64,000 nt of DNA from the NCBI RefSeq assembly GCF_000381125.1, contig NZ_KB905932.1:62001-126000 (forward strand), given 5' to 3'. The notes beneath the pieces are model-generated. The model ran no database searches. It worked only from the letters and a program-made list of their open reading frames with translations, and was not told where the DNA came from. This DNA comes from Caldimonas manganoxidans ATCC BAA-369 (lineage in GTDB: Bacteria; Pseudomonadota; Gammaproteobacteria; Burkholderiales; Burkholderiaceae_C). The position numbers were made by a program, and so were the translations under genes. Positions 25,991 to 35,993 of this stretch are shown piece after piece (the stretch's first letter is position 1; the number at the start of each line of letters is the position of its first letter).

Positions 25991-28660
25991 TCAAGGCTGC
26001 CGCAGCAAAGACGCCTGCAGCGAACGCGCCAACAACGCTCGGCTGTCCTCCAAATGGGCCCGCAGGCTCTCCGAGCCCCCCGGGCGGCGCAGCGCCCGGT
26101 CGAGCTCCCCCAACAACTGCCGCGCCAGGCGGCGCTGCAGACTCAAGGCATCGGCAGGCCAGCCTGTGCCGCCGCGCGTGAGCAGGCCCGACACACGCCG
26201 CAAATGCTCACGCTGCAACTGCCGCCGCAGCAAGGAAATCTCGCCCCCGGTGCGCAGCTCGCTCCACACCGCCTGCTGCACGGTGCGGTAAACCTCGTCC
26301 AAGCCCAGCACCGGCTCGCCCGGCTTGGCATACAGCGGCGCCTCCAGCACCCGTGTGGCCGTGCCCGCGCCCAGCAAACGGTCGAGCACCGCCGACTGCA
26401 CACCACGCACCAGCTCGGGCACCGACACCGGACCGGCCACATGGCGGTCGAGGTAATCGGTGGGCAGACGGCGCAAAAACTCGGGGCGAAACCGAAAATT
26501 GTCGGCACTGAACAAATGCCGCGTCAGGAAAGTGAGCGCGCGGCGCTGCTCATGCGCGGCCACCGGCGTGTAGGTGGCCCGCGCTTGCGGCCCCGGCAAG
26601 TCGCGCACCTGCACCATGCCCCCCACGTACTTGGCGGCCAGCTCGGCCACCACGCGCAGCGGCCCAAAGCCGCTGATCATCGCGCGACGCGCCCGCAGCG
26701 GATCCTCGCCCGGCTGGGGTTGGCGCGTTTGCAGACGCTGCCACAACTCCTGCGACAACACCAGGCGGCGCTCGTAATAGCGCAGCGGGTCGTTCCCGAG
26801 GTCGAAGCGGTTGGCCAGCGGATCGAAACCCTCGAAGCCACCCACGCCTCCGGCGTCGAAGTCATCGGCATAGGCCAATTCGGGCTCGCCACTGCGAGCA
26901 GCGATGCGGGCCAAGCCCTGTGCCTCGTCCTCGGGCGCGAAGGGCCGGTAAGCGTACTCGATGGCCCAATAGTCGTAGGGGCCGAGCGTGGTGTTGACGA
27001 TGGCCCCCTGAGGCTGGCCGGCCGGCGCCAGGTTGTAGGCGTTGTAATCCATCACCGAGCCCGAGATGCCGCGCTCGGCCGTGTAGGCGGCATCCCCCAG
27101 CCGCGCCCAAGACACCGTGGTGGACGCCTTGAAGTTGTGCTTCAGGCCCAGCGCATGCCCCACCTCGTGCATGACCACGTCTTTGAGCACCGCCTGCACG
27201 AAGGCCTCGGCTTGCGGGCCATCGGGCGCGAGCTGGCCACGGGCTGCCAGCAAGTCCCAGACGAACTGCGCTTCGGCCGCCACCTCGCGGGCATAGTGGC
27301 AGGCCCCCTGGGCGGCTTCCCCGCGCCAGGCCGCCGTGAGTTCGGCCAGCCGATCGTCGCTGCTGGCGCGCGGCGTCTCGACGATGAAACGCCGCGCTCC
27401 ACGGGCGAACAGGTCGGCGATCGCAATGTCCGCATCCAGGATCTCGCCGGTGCGCGGGTCGGCATGGTGCGGCCCGCGCGCCGTGGCCGCATCCGCCCCC
27501 ACATACCAACGAATCGAGGCATGACGCGCATCCAGGGCCTCCCAGTCGGCCTCATCGCTTTGCTGACGCACCTCGATGGCGCCGATGAAGCCGATGCGCT
27601 CGAACGCCCGGTTCCATTCCAACACGCCTGCACGCACCGCCTCGCGGTAGCGCTCGGGGATGTTGCGGTCCAGCCAAAAGACGATGGGCTGGCGCGGCGC
27701 TGAGCGCTCGGCCTGGGGATCGGCCTTGTCCAGCCGCCAGCGCGCGATGTAATGCACGCGGGGCGGCACCGGCAGGTCGCGGCTGAGGTCGGTGTGCGCA
27801 TGGGTGAAATGACCCAGCCGAGGATCGGCCAGGCGCGGACGCATCGGCTCGGCGGGCAAGGCCAGGAAGTTGTAGACCAAGTCGATGAAGAAACTGCGCG
27901 CATCGGGCAGCACGGTCGGCGGCGTCGGCACGGCCGCCGCGGCAGCGCCCGCCGCTGGCGCCGGCAGCACCGGGATGCGCGCCACCATGTGGTGCTGACG
28001 CACGCGCACCGCGGTCAACTGCGCGGACTGGTGCACGCGCTCGATCTGCGAATTGGCGCGATCCAAGGTATAGCTCAGACGGAATGCCGACTCGATCGCG
28101 CTGCCGTAGGCCCCGATATCGCCCAACAAGAAACTCGCATCGACCAACACCGACTGGCGCTGCGGATGTGGCGCGCTGGCCAACGGCATGGCCGCCAGCA
28201 AGCTCTCGGAATAGCCCTCGCCCACGGCCCGGCTCAACGCGGGATCCCCGGGGGCCCGAACCGCCGTGTTCAAGGCCACCAGCTGCATGCGGTCACCCTG
28301 CCGGCGCCACTGCACCAGCCAGCTGCGGCCCATCTGGCTGGCATACAGGCCGCGTTGGCCCACCGCGCCGGCCACGTTGATGCTGAACATCAAGGGCTGG
28401 CCCAGCTGCGCAGGCGCCAGCTCGAACCACACCTTGTCCTCGCGCCGCCACACCGGCAGGTGGCCGTCCTCGCGCGTGGCGCCGCGGACCACCTCCTCGA
28501 AGGCCGGCAGGGCGCCAGCCGGCGGCCTGGGGGACGAAGCGGCCGCCGCAGGTGGCGGTGCGGGGGCCTGCGGCGAGGTCACACCGATGCCGGCACAGCC
28601 GGCCACACTGGCGGCAAGCCACATCACGGCCCAGCGCACTGACGAGACATTCGCAGACAT
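25991..28660 (-). CDS. Large metzincin-type zinc metalloprotease, lipoprotein (DUF5117/DUF4953)
   Basis: 889 residues. A lipoprotein signal (WLAASVAGC) predicts lipidation near Cys21. The DUF5117-like N-part (LPVWRREDKVWFEL, FLLGDIGAYGSAIESAFRLSY) is followed by the catalytic motif HEVGHALGLKH at about 497-507, an exact HExxHxxGxxH zinc site. A Met-turn follows in SGSVMDYNAYN. Substrates are unknown for the family. A -10-like CATGAT ends 6 bp before the ATG at 28660, with no ribosome site, so it may be leaderless. It is divergent from the YqiA-like gene. Confidence 0.9.
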   Translation of the reverse strand: MSANVSSVRWAVMWLAASVAGCAGIGVTSPQAPAPPPAAAASSPRPPAGALPAFEEVVRGATREDGHLPVWRREDKVWFELAPAQLGQPLMFSINVAGAVGQRGLYASQMGRSWLVQWRRQGDRMQLVALNTAVRAPGDPALSRAVGEGYSESLLAAMPLASAPHPQRQSVLVDASFLLGDIGAYGSAIESAFRLSYTLDRANSQIERVHQSAQLTAVRVRQHHMVARIPVLPAPAAGAAAAAVPTPPTVLPDARSFFIDLVYNFLALPAEPMRPRLADPRLGHFTHAHTDLSRDLPVPPRVHYIARWRLDKADPQAERSAPRQPIVFWLDRNIPERYREAVRAGVLEWNRAFERIGFIGAIEVRQQSDEADWEALDARHASIRWYVGADAATARGPHHADPRTGEILDADIAIADLFARGARRFIVETPRASSDDRLAELTAAWRGEAAQGACHYAREVAAEAQFVWDLLAARGQLAPDGPQAEAFVQAVLKDVVMHEVGHALGLKHNFKASTTVSWARLGDAAYTAERGISGSVMDYNAYNLAPAGQPQGAIVNTTLGPYDYWAIEYAYRPFAPEDEAQGLARIAARSGEPELAYADDFDAGGVGGFEGFDPLANRFDLGNDPLRYYERRLVLSQELWQRLQTRQPQPGEDPLRARRAMISGFGPLRVVAELAAKYVGGMVQVRDLPGPQARATYTPVAAHEQRRALTFLTRHLFSADNFRFRPEFLRRLPTDYLDRHVAGPVSVPELVRGVQSAVLDRLLGAGTATRVLEAPLYAKPGEPVLGLDEVYRTVQQAVWSELRTGGEISLLRRQLQREHLRRVSGLLTRGGTGWPADALSLQRRLARQLLGELDRALRRPGGSESLRAHLEDSRALLARSLQASLLRQP

Positions 28661-28799
28661 GCGCCCATCATGCCGCGACTGCGGGCCGCAGCAGGTGCAA
28701 AACCTTTCACACTCGGCCCTAGAACAAACCCCAGGAATGGTTCCGGGCGGGCTGGGCCGGCTTAGACTGCGACGCTTTGCCGCCGGCCTTGTCGTCCCG

Positions 28800-29390
28800 A
28801 TGCCCCGCCGCGACCTGTTGTACCTCCACGGCTTCCGTTCCTCCCCACGCTCGACCAAAGCGCAGCACATGGGTGCGTGCGTCGCACGGCGACAAGCCCA
28901 AGGGGAAGACTGGAGCTGGCACTGCCCGCAATTGCCCCCATCGCCGGCGCAAGCATGGTCCTTGATCGAATCCGTGCTGCTGCGGCTGCCCCACGATCGA
29001 CGCGCCGTGATCGGATCCTCGCTCGGCGGCTTTTACGCGACGGTGGCGGCCGAACGCTTCGGCTGCCCGGCCGTGCTCATCAACCCTGCGGTCGACCCGG
29101 CGCGTGATCTGGCTCGCTACATCGGCGAGATCACCGCCTGGCACAGCGAGGAACGCTTCTGGTTCCGCGCCGAGTACATCGAGGAGCTGCGCGCCCTCAC
29201 TCCCGGGGCGATCACCCGGGGCGAGCGCTATTTCGTGCTGGTGGCCCAAGGCGACGAGGTGCTGGACTGGCGCGAGATGGCCGCGCGCTATGCCGGCACC
29301 CGGCTGACCGTGCTGGAGGGCGGCGACCACGCCCTCAGCAGCTTTCCCGACCACATCGACGACATCTTTTCTTTCTTGGAGCACGCATGA
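28800..29390 (+). CDS. YqiA-type alpha/beta hydrolase (esterase)
   Basis: 196 residues. It starts [17 protein letters not shown], as in YqiA/UPF0227 esterases, has the nucleophile elbow [11 protein letters not shown] (Ser ~76), an acidic residue in [12 protein letters not shown], and the catalytic His in GGDHALSSF. The 4-bp overlap with the SDR gene suggests a two-gene unit. A -10-like TAGACT lies at 28763-28768. Confidence 0.88.
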   Translation: MPRRDLLYLHGFRSSPRSTKAQHMGACVARRQAQGEDWSWHCPQLPPSPAQAWSLIESVLLRLPHDRRAVIGSSLGGFYATVAAERFGCPAVLINPAVDPARDLARYIGEITAWHSEERFWFRAEYIEELRALTPGAITRGERYFVLVAQGDEVLDWREMAARYAGTRLTVLEGGDHALSSFPDHIDDIFSFLEHA

Positions 29391-30127
29391 GACTGCAAGA
29401 CAAAGCGGCCATCGTCACCGGCGCGGCCCAAGGCATCGGCCTGGCCACGGCGCTGAAGTTCGCCCGCGAAGGTGCGCGCGTGATGGTGTGCGACATGCGC
29501 CGCGAGGCCGTGGATGCCGCTGTGGCGCAGTGCCGCGCCCTGGGCGCCCAGGCCGAAGGCCTGGTCGTGGACGTGACCTCGCGCGAACAAGTGCAGGCGA
29601 TGGCCCAAGTCGCGCTGGCGCGGCTGGGGCGCATCGACGTGCTGGTCAACAATGCCGGCATCACGCAGGACGCACGGCTGCAGAAGATGACGCTGGAACA
29701 ATTCGACCGCGTCATCGATGTGAACCTGCGTGGCGTCTTCCACTGCACGCAGGCCGTGCTGCCGGCCATGCTCGAGCAAGGCGCCGGCGTGATCCTCAAT
29801 GCCTCCTCGGTGGTCGGCCTGTATGGCAACTACGGCCAGACCAACTACGCGGCCAGCAAGTTCGGTGTGATCGGCTTCACCAAAACCTGGTCGCGCGAAC
29901 TCGGCCCCAAGGGCATCCGCGTCAATGCGGTCGCGCCGGGCTTCATCGAAACCCCCATCCTCGCCACCATCCCGGACAAGGTGCTCAGCGCCATGCGCGA
30001 GGACGTGCCGCTCAAACGCCTGGGGCGCCCCGAAGAAGTCGCCAACGTCTACGCCTTCCTGGCCAGCGACGAGGCCTCCTACGTCAACGGGGCGGTGCTG
30101 GAAGTCAGCGGCGGCCTCACGATCTGA
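29387..30127 (+). CDS. SDR family 3-oxoacyl-ACP/acetoacetyl-CoA reductase-like protein
   Basis: 246 residues. NAD(P) motif GAAQGIG, NNAG, catalytic Ser in NASSVVG, and YAASK. It resembles FabG (including GAVLEVSGG at the C-terminus) but is a second copy away from the fab cluster and coupled to an esterase. It could act on CoA-linked or other small-molecule ketones. The exact substrate is not decidable from sequence. Confidence 0.88.
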   Translation: MRLQDKAAIVTGAAQGIGLATALKFAREGARVMVCDMRREAVDAAVAQCRALGAQAEGLVVDVTSREQVQAMAQVALARLGRIDVLVNNAGITQDARLQKMTLEQFDRVIDVNLRGVFHCTQAVLPAMLEQGAGVILNASSVVGLYGNYGQTNYAASKFGVIGFTKTWSRELGPKGIRVNAVAPGFIETPILATIPDKVLSAMREDVPLKRLGRPEEVANVYAFLASDEASYVNGAVLEVSGGLTI

Positions 30128-30146
30128 GATCGGGGCCCGGACAGGC

Positions 30147-30152
30147 GACAAT
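30147..30152 (+). promoter_or_regulatory. Possible -10 of the RNB gene (leaderless)
   Basis: GACAAT followed by 6 bp and the ATG at 30159. The context GCGACAAT(N)GGGGC-ATG is almost the same as before maf (12556-12570). Confidence 0.4.
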
Positions 30153-30158
30153 CGGGGC

Positions 30159-32198
30159 ATGTTCGCCCTGTTTGAAGAAGCCGGCAAATTCCTGGCCGGC
30201 CGTGTGATGTCCCAGACCGAGGCCTCGGTGCAGATCGAGCTCGAGTCCGGCAAGCGCGTGAAAGTCAAATCGGCCCACGTGCTGCTGCAATTCGACCAGC
30301 CCGCCCCGGCCCAATTGCTCGCCCAGGCGCAAGCCTTGTCTCAGGAGATCGACCTCGATCTGGCCTGGGAGTTCGCCCCCGAAGACGAATTCGGCTTCGC
30401 CGATTTGGCGAAGGACTATTTCGACCCCCACGCCGACGCGGTCCAGCAAGCCGCCGCACTGCTGCGCCTGTTCGAGGCACCGCACTACTTCCGCCGTGTC
30501 GGAAAAGGCCGCTTCAAAAAGGCCCCCCAAGACACCGTCAAGGCCGCCTTGCTGGCCATCGAGCGCAAGCGGCAACAACAGGCGCAAATCGAGGCCTGGG
30601 CCACCGAACTGGTCGCAGGCCAGTGCCCCGCGCCGGTGCGCGAGCAGCTCTACAAAATCCTGTTCAAGCCCGACAAAAACGCCCCGGAATACAAAGCCGT
30701 CGTCGAAGCCAGCAAACGCACCCACCGCAGCCCGCTGGACTTGCTCAAAGCCGCCGGCGCCATCGACAGCCCCTACCAGTTTCACTGGCGGCGCTTTCTG
30801 TTCGAGCACTTTCCCAAGGGCTATGGCTTTCCGGCCGTCAGCGCCCCAGCCATCACCGAGACGCTGCCCGTGGCCGCGGTGCGGGCCTTCAGCATCGACG
30901 ACTCGACCACCACCGAAATCGACGATGCGCTGTCGGTGCAAGGCCTGGGCAGTGGCACCGTGGTGTTCGGCGTGCACATTGCCGCGCCCGGCCTGGCCAT
31001 CACGCCCGGCGATGCGCTGGATCAAATCGCGCGCAGCCGCTACTCCACGGTGTACATGCCAGGCTACAAGATCACCATGCTGCCCGACGCAGTGGTGCAG
31101 GCCTACACCTTGCAAGAAGGGCGCGACTGCCCGGCCGTGTCGATCTATTTCACGATCGACGAAGCCACGCTCGAAGTCCGTGGCCACGAAACGCGCTTGG
31201 AGCGCGTGCCCATGGCCGCCAACCTGCGCCACGACCGGCTCGACGGCATGATCACCGCCGACACCCTCAGCGGCACCGCCCCGGCGACCTACCCGTTCCC
31301 GGACGAATTGGCGTTCTGCTGGCGCCTGGCCCGCCACCTCAAGACCCAGCGGGAAGTGCTGCGCGGCAAACCCGAGACCTTCACCCGGCCCGACTACAGC
31401 TTCAAGCTCGAAGGCCATGACGGCGGCGAACCCACCGGCCAGGAAACCGTGCGGATCACCCCACGCAAGCGTGGCGAACCGCTCGATCTGATCGTGGCCG
31501 AGGCCATGATCCTGGCCAACGCCACCTGGGGCGGCTGGCTGGCCGAACTCGGCGTGCCCGGCATCTACCGCAGCCAGGCCAGCCTGCTGCCTGGTGTGAA
31601 AGTGCGCATGAGCACCAAGCCGCTGCCGCACGCGGGCATGGGAGTCAAGCAATACACCTGGGCCACCTCCCCGCTGCGCCGCTATGTCGATCTCGTCAAC
31701 CAGTGGCAAATCATCGCCTGCGCTCGCCATGGCCGCACCGCCGCGCTGGCTGCACCTTTCAAGCCCAAGGATGCCGAGCTGTTCTCGGTGATCTCCGGCT
31801 TCGATGCCGCCTACACCGCCTACAACGACTTCCAGCACAGCATCGAGCGCTACTGGACGCTGCGCTACCTCGTGCAAAACGATGTTCAGGAGCTCACCGC
31901 CACCGTGCTGAAGGACGCGCTGGTGCGTGCCGACAGCCTGCCGCTGGTCTTGCGCGCCACCGGCACCGAGAACCTGCCGCGCGGGGCCCATGTGCGGGTA
32001 CGCATCACCGGGGTGGATGAACTCACGCTGGACGTGCATGCCAATCTCATCGAGCGCCTCGATGAAATCCCTCCCGAGGCCGTGGACGATGACAGCGAGG
32101 ACGACACGGCCGCTGCCGGCCCGATCGCCTTGGCCATCGAGCTCGACGATGGCGACCCTGCGGCAGCGCCCCCGGGCCCTGCCGACGCGGCCGCCTGA
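30159..32198 (+). CDS. RNB-domain exoribonuclease (RNase II/R family)
   Basis: 679 residues. The N-terminal region (about 1-260) is less typical and lacks a clear double cold-shock repeat. The RNB catalytic domain begins near [19 protein letters not shown], the conserved Asp cluster that binds Mg, and includes [15 protein letters not shown] and the [27 protein letters not shown] block. A beta-rich S1-like end ([26 protein letters not shown]) and an acidic tail follow. It degrades RNA 3' to 5'. It is neither clearly Rnb nor Rnr; this form is common in Burkholderiales. Confidence 0.92.
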   Translation: MFALFEEAGKFLAGRVMSQTEASVQIELESGKRVKVKSAHVLLQFDQPAPAQLLAQAQALSQEIDLDLAWEFAPEDEFGFADLAKDYFDPHADAVQQAAALLRLFEAPHYFRRVGKGRFKKAPQDTVKAALLAIERKRQQQAQIEAWATELVAGQCPAPVREQLYKILFKPDKNAPEYKAVVEASKRTHRSPLDLLKAAGAIDSPYQFHWRRFLFEHFPKGYGFPAVSAPAITETLPVAAVRAFSIDDSTTTEIDDALSVQGLGSGTVVFGVHIAAPGLAITPGDALDQIARSRYSTVYMPGYKITMLPDAVVQAYTLQEGRDCPAVSIYFTIDEATLEVRGHETRLERVPMAANLRHDRLDGMITADTLSGTAPATYPFPDELAFCWRLARHLKTQREVLRGKPETFTRPDYSFKLEGHDGGEPTGQETVRITPRKRGEPLDLIVAEAMILANATWGGWLAELGVPGIYRSQASLLPGVKVRMSTKPLPHAGMGVKQYTWATSPLRRYVDLVNQWQIIACARHGRTAALAAPFKPKDAELFSVISGFDAAYTAYNDFQHSIERYWTLRYLVQNDVQELTATVLKDALVRADSLPLVLRATGTENLPRGAHVRVRITGVDELTLDVHANLIERLDEIPPEAVDDDSEDDTAAAGPIALAIELDDGDPAAAPPGPADAAA

Positions 32199-32215
32199 CC
32201 CGACACCGCGCCGCC

Positions 32216-33067
32216 ATGCTCAAGAAGCTCAGCACCCTGCAGATCGCTCTGGCCATCTCCTTGGCCGTGCATGCCGCGTTGCTGACCGTGCGCTTCGTCG
32301 ATCCCGAAGCCTTCAACCGCGTCTTCGAGGACACCCCGCTGGAGGTCATCCTCGTCAATGCGCGCTCTGCCGAACGCCCGGAACATGCCCAAGCCATCGC
32401 CCAGGCCAACCTCGCCGGCGGCGGCCAAGCCGAACGCGGCCGTGCCAGCTCGCCCCTGCCGCCGTCGGCCATGCTGGAGACGGGCAACGCCCTGGAGGAT
32501 GCGCAACGCCAGATCGAATCCTTGATGGAGCAACAAGAGCGCCTGCTGGCCAGCCTGCGACGCGAGCTGGCCCAGCTGCCAGCGCCCGACCCGCGCCACG
32601 CCCAAGGCAGCCCGGAGGCCCGATCGCTCGAAGACAAGCGTCGCCAGTTGCTGCGCATGCTGGCCGAGATCGAAAAGCGCATCAACGAAGAAAACTCACG
32701 CCCCAAGCGCCGCTACGTCAGCCCCAGCACCCGCGAAGAAGCCTACGCGCTGTACTACGACCAGCTGCGCCGCAAAATCGAAGACCGTGGCACACGCAAC
32801 TTCCCGGAGCATCAAGGCAAAAAGCTCTACGGCGAGCTCACCATGATCGTCACCGTCGACGCCCAGGGGCGTGTGGTGGACACCGAAATCGTGCAAGGCT
32901 CCGGCCAACCCGTGCTGGATCGACAGGCCGTGGCCATCGTGCACGCAGCCAGCCCGTTTGGCCCCTTCACCCGCGAAATGCGCGCCAAGGCCGACCAAAT
33001 CGTCGTCGTCTCGCGCTTTCGTTTCACGCGCGAGCAGTCCCTGGAAACCACCTTGACCGGCAACTGA
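32216..33067 (+). CDS. TonB-family energy-transducer-like protein with coiled coil
   Basis: 283 residues. An N-terminal anchor ([18 protein letters not shown]) is followed by a short linker, a coiled-coil region at about 90-165 ([26 protein letters not shown], then [16 protein letters not shown]), and a TonB C-terminal domain ([25 protein letters not shown]). The usual Pro-rich spacer is missing, and no exbB/exbD lie nearby, so iron-receptor energising is not certain. Its TGA shares one base with the aroE ATG. Confidence 0.9.
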   Translation: MLKKLSTLQIALAISLAVHAALLTVRFVDPEAFNRVFEDTPLEVILVNARSAERPEHAQAIAQANLAGGGQAERGRASSPLPPSAMLETGNALEDAQRQIESLMEQQERLLASLRRELAQLPAPDPRHAQGSPEARSLEDKRRQLLRMLAEIEKRINEENSRPKRRYVSPSTREEAYALYYDQLRRKIEDRGTRNFPEHQGKKLYGELTMIVTVDAQGRVVDTEIVQGSGQPVLDRQAVAIVHAASPFGPFTREMRAKADQIVVVSRFRFTREQSLETTLTGN

Positions 33068-33915
33068 TGGACACCGCCGAACGCCCCGACCGCTATGCGG
33101 TCATCGGCCACCCCGTGGCCCACAGCAAATCGCCCGACATCCATGCACGCTTTGCCGCTTTGACCGGGCAAAGCCTCGTCTACGAGCGCGTGCTCGCTCC
33201 GCTGGACGGCTTGGCCGCCACCGTGAGCGACTTCGCCGCCGCCGGCGGCCGCGGCTGCAACGTCACCGTGCCCTTCAAGTTCGAGGCCCACGACCTGGCG
33301 CAACGGTGCAGCCCACGCGCCATGCTGGCCCAAGCGGTCAACACCCTGCGCTTCGATGCCGACGGCTGGTTCGGCGACAACACCGATGGCGCCGGCCTGG
33401 TGCACGACCTGCAACACAACGCCGGCATCGATTTGGCCGGCCGCGACCTGCTCCTGCTGGGCGCCGGCGGCGCCGCTGCCGGCGTGCTGGGCCCGCTGCT
33501 GGCGGCGCGACCGCGCCGGGTGGTGGTGGCCAACCGCAGCCCGGACAAGGCCCGCGCCCTGGTCCAGCGCCATGCCCCGTGGGCCCAGGCCCATGAGGTG
33601 GAGCTGTGGGCTTGCGGCTTGGACGACTGCGGCAGCGGCTACGGCCTCGTGCTCAATGCCACGGCCGCCAGCCTGCAAGGCGCAGGCAGCCCAGTCTCGG
33701 CCGCCGTGCTGGGCCCAGGCGCCGTCGCCGTGGACCTGATGTACGGCCCGGCCGCCCAAGCCTTCCTGCAATGGGCGCGCGAGCATGGTGCCACCGCCCG
33801 CGACGGCCTGGGCATGCTGGTCGAACAAGCCGCCGAAGCCTTTCAGGTGTGGCGCGGCGTGCGCCCTCCCACGGCCGAGGTCCTGCGCGAATTGCGCACC
33901 GGGCTGACCGCCTGA
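33067..33915 (+). CDS. aroE: Shikimate dehydrogenase
   Basis: NADPH-dependent reduction of 3-dehydroshikimate in the aromatic amino-acid pathway. It has 282 residues. Shikimate-binding motifs are [13 protein letters not shown] and [10 protein letters not shown] (catalytic Lys), with Asp in GDNTDGAG. The cofactor domain has [11 protein letters not shown] and NRSPDKA. It is coupled to the TonB-like gene by a TGATG junction. aroQ lies 2.1 kb downstream. Confidence 0.97.
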   Translation: MDTAERPDRYAVIGHPVAHSKSPDIHARFAALTGQSLVYERVLAPLDGLAATVSDFAAAGGRGCNVTVPFKFEAHDLAQRCSPRAMLAQAVNTLRFDADGWFGDNTDGAGLVHDLQHNAGIDLAGRDLLLLGAGGAAAGVLGPLLAARPRRVVVANRSPDKARALVQRHAPWAQAHEVELWACGLDDCGSGYGLVLNATAASLQGAGSPVSAAVLGPGAVAVDLMYGPAAQAFLQWAREHGATARDGLGMLVEQAAEAFQVWRGVRPPTAEVLRELRTGLTA

Positions 33916-33933
33916 ACCCGAGGAGCCCATGCC

Positions 33934-34680
33934 ATGCGTCGCATGCTCGACTGGGCTTGGCGTCTGATCGCCCTCTTGCTCGTCTGCACCCTGTCGCTCC
34001 AGTTGTATTTCTTGGCGCGGGTGGCCCTCATGCGCGTCATCGATCCGCAGTCCACCACCTTCCAACGCAGCCAGGCTTGGCGCATCACCCTGGAGACAGG
34101 TCGTCTGCCCTGGCGGCAGGCTTGGCGCGCCTACGACGACATCTCCGACCACCTCAAACGGGCTGTCATCGCGGCCGAAGATGCCAGCTTCGCCGAACAC
34201 GACGGCGTGGATTGGGACGCCATCGAGCGTGCCTGGGAACGCAACCAGCAAGCCCTGGAGCGGGCCGAGCGCCTGGCCCGGCGCCGTCCCGAAGCGGCCA
34301 AGCCGCCGGTGCGCATCGTCGGGGGCTCCACCATCACGCAGCAATTGGCCAAGAACCTTTTCCTCTCCGGCGAGCGCAGCTTGCTGCGCAAGGGCCAGGA
34401 AATCGTCATCACCTACATGCTCGAACACCTCCTCGGCAAACGCCGCATCCTGGAGATCTACCTCAACAGCGTGGAATGGGGCGAAGGCGTCTTCGGCGCC
34501 GAGGCCGCCGCGCAGCACTACTTCGGCGTCCCTGCCGATCGACTCACCCCCTGGCAGGCCGCCCGCCTGGCCGTCATGCTGCCAGCGCCGCGCCGCTACG
34601 AGCAGCGCCCACACTCGGCCTACTTGCAGCGCCGTGCGCAAACCATCCTGGCGCGCATGAGCGCCGTGACCCTGCCGTGA
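33934..34680 (+). CDS. mtgA: Monofunctional peptidoglycan glycosyltransferase
   Basis: Polymerises glycan strands from lipid II. It has 248 residues. One membrane span lies at about 8-32. The GT51 domain has catalytic Glu in VIAAEDASFAEHDG, then GGSTITQQLAKNLFLSGERSLLRKGQE and ILEIYLNSVEWGEGVFG. Between the first two motifs sits a ~20-residue charged insert (ALERAERLARRRPEAAKPP) that is longer than in E. coli MtgA. AGGAG lies 8 bp before the ATG. Confidence 0.96.
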   Translation: MRRMLDWAWRLIALLLVCTLSLQLYFLARVALMRVIDPQSTTFQRSQAWRITLETGRLPWRQAWRAYDDISDHLKRAVIAAEDASFAEHDGVDWDAIERAWERNQQALERAERLARRRPEAAKPPVRIVGGSTITQQLAKNLFLSGERSLLRKGQEIVITYMLEHLLGKRRILEIYLNSVEWGEGVFGAEAAAQHYFGVPADRLTPWQAARLAVMLPAPRRYEQRPHSAYLQRRAQTILARMSAVTLP

Positions 34681-34711
34681 ACCTCCACACCGTCCCACGG
34701 GTCTGACTGCC

Positions 34712-35326
34712 ATGCCTCCCTCCGCCCTCACCGCCGAAATCGCCGCCACCGCCGCCCGACTCATCGTCGAAGACGGCATGGAATACGGGCCGGCCAAGCG
34801 CCGTGCCGCCAAACTCGTCGCGGCGCGCTGCAGTGCTCCGGTCGAGCTGCCCGACAACGACCTGGTCGAAGAGGAAGTGCGTGCCTACATCGAGCTCTTT
34901 TGCGCCGACACCCAGCCGGCCGAGCTGGCCGCACTGCGCAGCGTGGCATTGCGCTGGATGGAACGCCTGGTCCAATTCGACCCGCACCTGAGCGGCGCCG
35001 TCTGGAATGGCACGGCCACGCGCCACAGCGACATCTGGATCCAGCTCTATTGCGACGACCCCAAGTCCGCCGAAATCAGCCTGCTCAACCTGGGCATCCC
35101 CTACGATGTCGGGCGGGCCCAGGGCTGGCGCGGCGAGCCGGTGGACGTGCTGACCGTCACCGACCGGCATGCCGCGCTCGCGCAGCCGGTGCTCGTGCAC
35201 TTGGGGATCTACGACCGCGACGACCTGCGCGGCGCCCTGCGCCGGGACGCTCGCGGGCGCAGCGAGCGCGGCTCGCTGGCAGCCCTGCGCGCCCTGATCG
35301 ACCCCGACACGCCTGCACGCGAATGA
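34712..35326 (+). CDS. Conserved protein of unknown function
   Basis: 204 residues, soluble, without signal or membrane segment. A helical N-half (EIAATAARLIVEDGMEYGPAKRRAAKLV) is followed by the conserved-looking block GTATRHSDIWIQLYCDDPKSAEISLLN and a C-half with VDVLTVTDRHAALAQPVLVHLGIYDRDDLRGAL. I believe similar proteins occur near mtgA in other Burkholderiales, but I do not recognise a function. The D-x-W-x-Q and CDDPKSAE residues could be an active site. The stop overlaps the thioredoxin gene by 4 bp. Confidence 0.8.
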   Translation: MPPSALTAEIAATAARLIVEDGMEYGPAKRRAAKLVAARCSAPVELPDNDLVEEEVRAYIELFCADTQPAELAALRSVALRWMERLVQFDPHLSGAVWNGTATRHSDIWIQLYCDDPKSAEISLLNLGIPYDVGRAQGWRGEPVDVLTVTDRHAALAQPVLVHLGIYDRDDLRGALRRDARGRSERGSLAALRALIDPDTPARE

Positions 35327-35850
35327 ACCGACGACACGCCCTTTCATATGCCGGCGCGGCCCTGGCCGCCGCCCTGGCCGGAGCCGGACTGGCCTGGTGG
35401 CGATGGCGCCCCACCGAGGCGGCCGCCCATGCCGCAACCACCTTGTTTTCCCAGACCTTCGACAGCCCCGAGGGCAGCCCCCTGGCGCTGCGCCAGTTCG
35501 CCGGCCGGCCGCTGGTGGTCAATTTCTGGGCCACCTGGTGCCCGCCGTGTGTGAGAGAAATGCCCGAGCTCGACCGCTTCTACCGCGGCCATCGGGCCCA
35601 GGGCTGGCAGGTGCTCGGCGTGGCCATCGACCAGCCGCAAGCCGTGCGCGAGTTCTTGCTCAAGGTGCCGGTGAGCTTTCCGATCGCCATCGCCGGCTTC
35701 GCCGGCACCGAACTGGCCAAGGCCCTCGGGAACACTTCGGGGGCCCTCCCTTTCACCGTGGCGCTGAATGCCTCCGGTGAAATCACGCACCGAAAGCTGG
35801 GCGAAACCAGTTACGATGAATTGCTCGGTTGGGTGCAGCCGCTGGCCTGA
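35323..35850 (+). CDS. TlpA-like thioredoxin-fold protein
   Basis: 175 residues. An N-terminal export signal or anchor (SYAGAALAAALAGAGLAWW) and a thioredoxin fold with the active site NFWATWCPPCVREMPELDRF predict a periplasmic thiol-disulphide reductase. VLGVAIDQPQAVREF and LPFTVALNASGEI match TlpA/ResA. Role may be in cytochrome maturation or disulphide repair; there are no cyt c genes beside it to decide. Confidence 0.93.
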   Translation: MNRRHALSYAGAALAAALAGAGLAWWRWRPTEAAAHAATTLFSQTFDSPEGSPLALRQFAGRPLVVNFWATWCPPCVREMPELDRFYRGHRAQGWQVLGVAIDQPQAVREFLLKVPVSFPIAIAGFAGTELAKALGNTSGALPFTVALNASGEITHRKLGETSYDELLGWVQPLA

Positions 35851-35993
35851 GGCACTGGCCGGAGGTCGCGGCCCCATCGTCCGGCCCCATGCCCATGACG
35901 AGGTCAATTGAAACAATTTCTCGACTTTTGGCGTGATTTGCGCTTAAAGTTGCGCCTTCGTCTCACAACTTGCGCGTTCGCGCTTTCCACCCC

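Noticed and set aside
30117-32039. 640-codon frame antisense to the RNB nuclease
   Set aside because: Codon-position bias shadow; no start context or recognisable domain.
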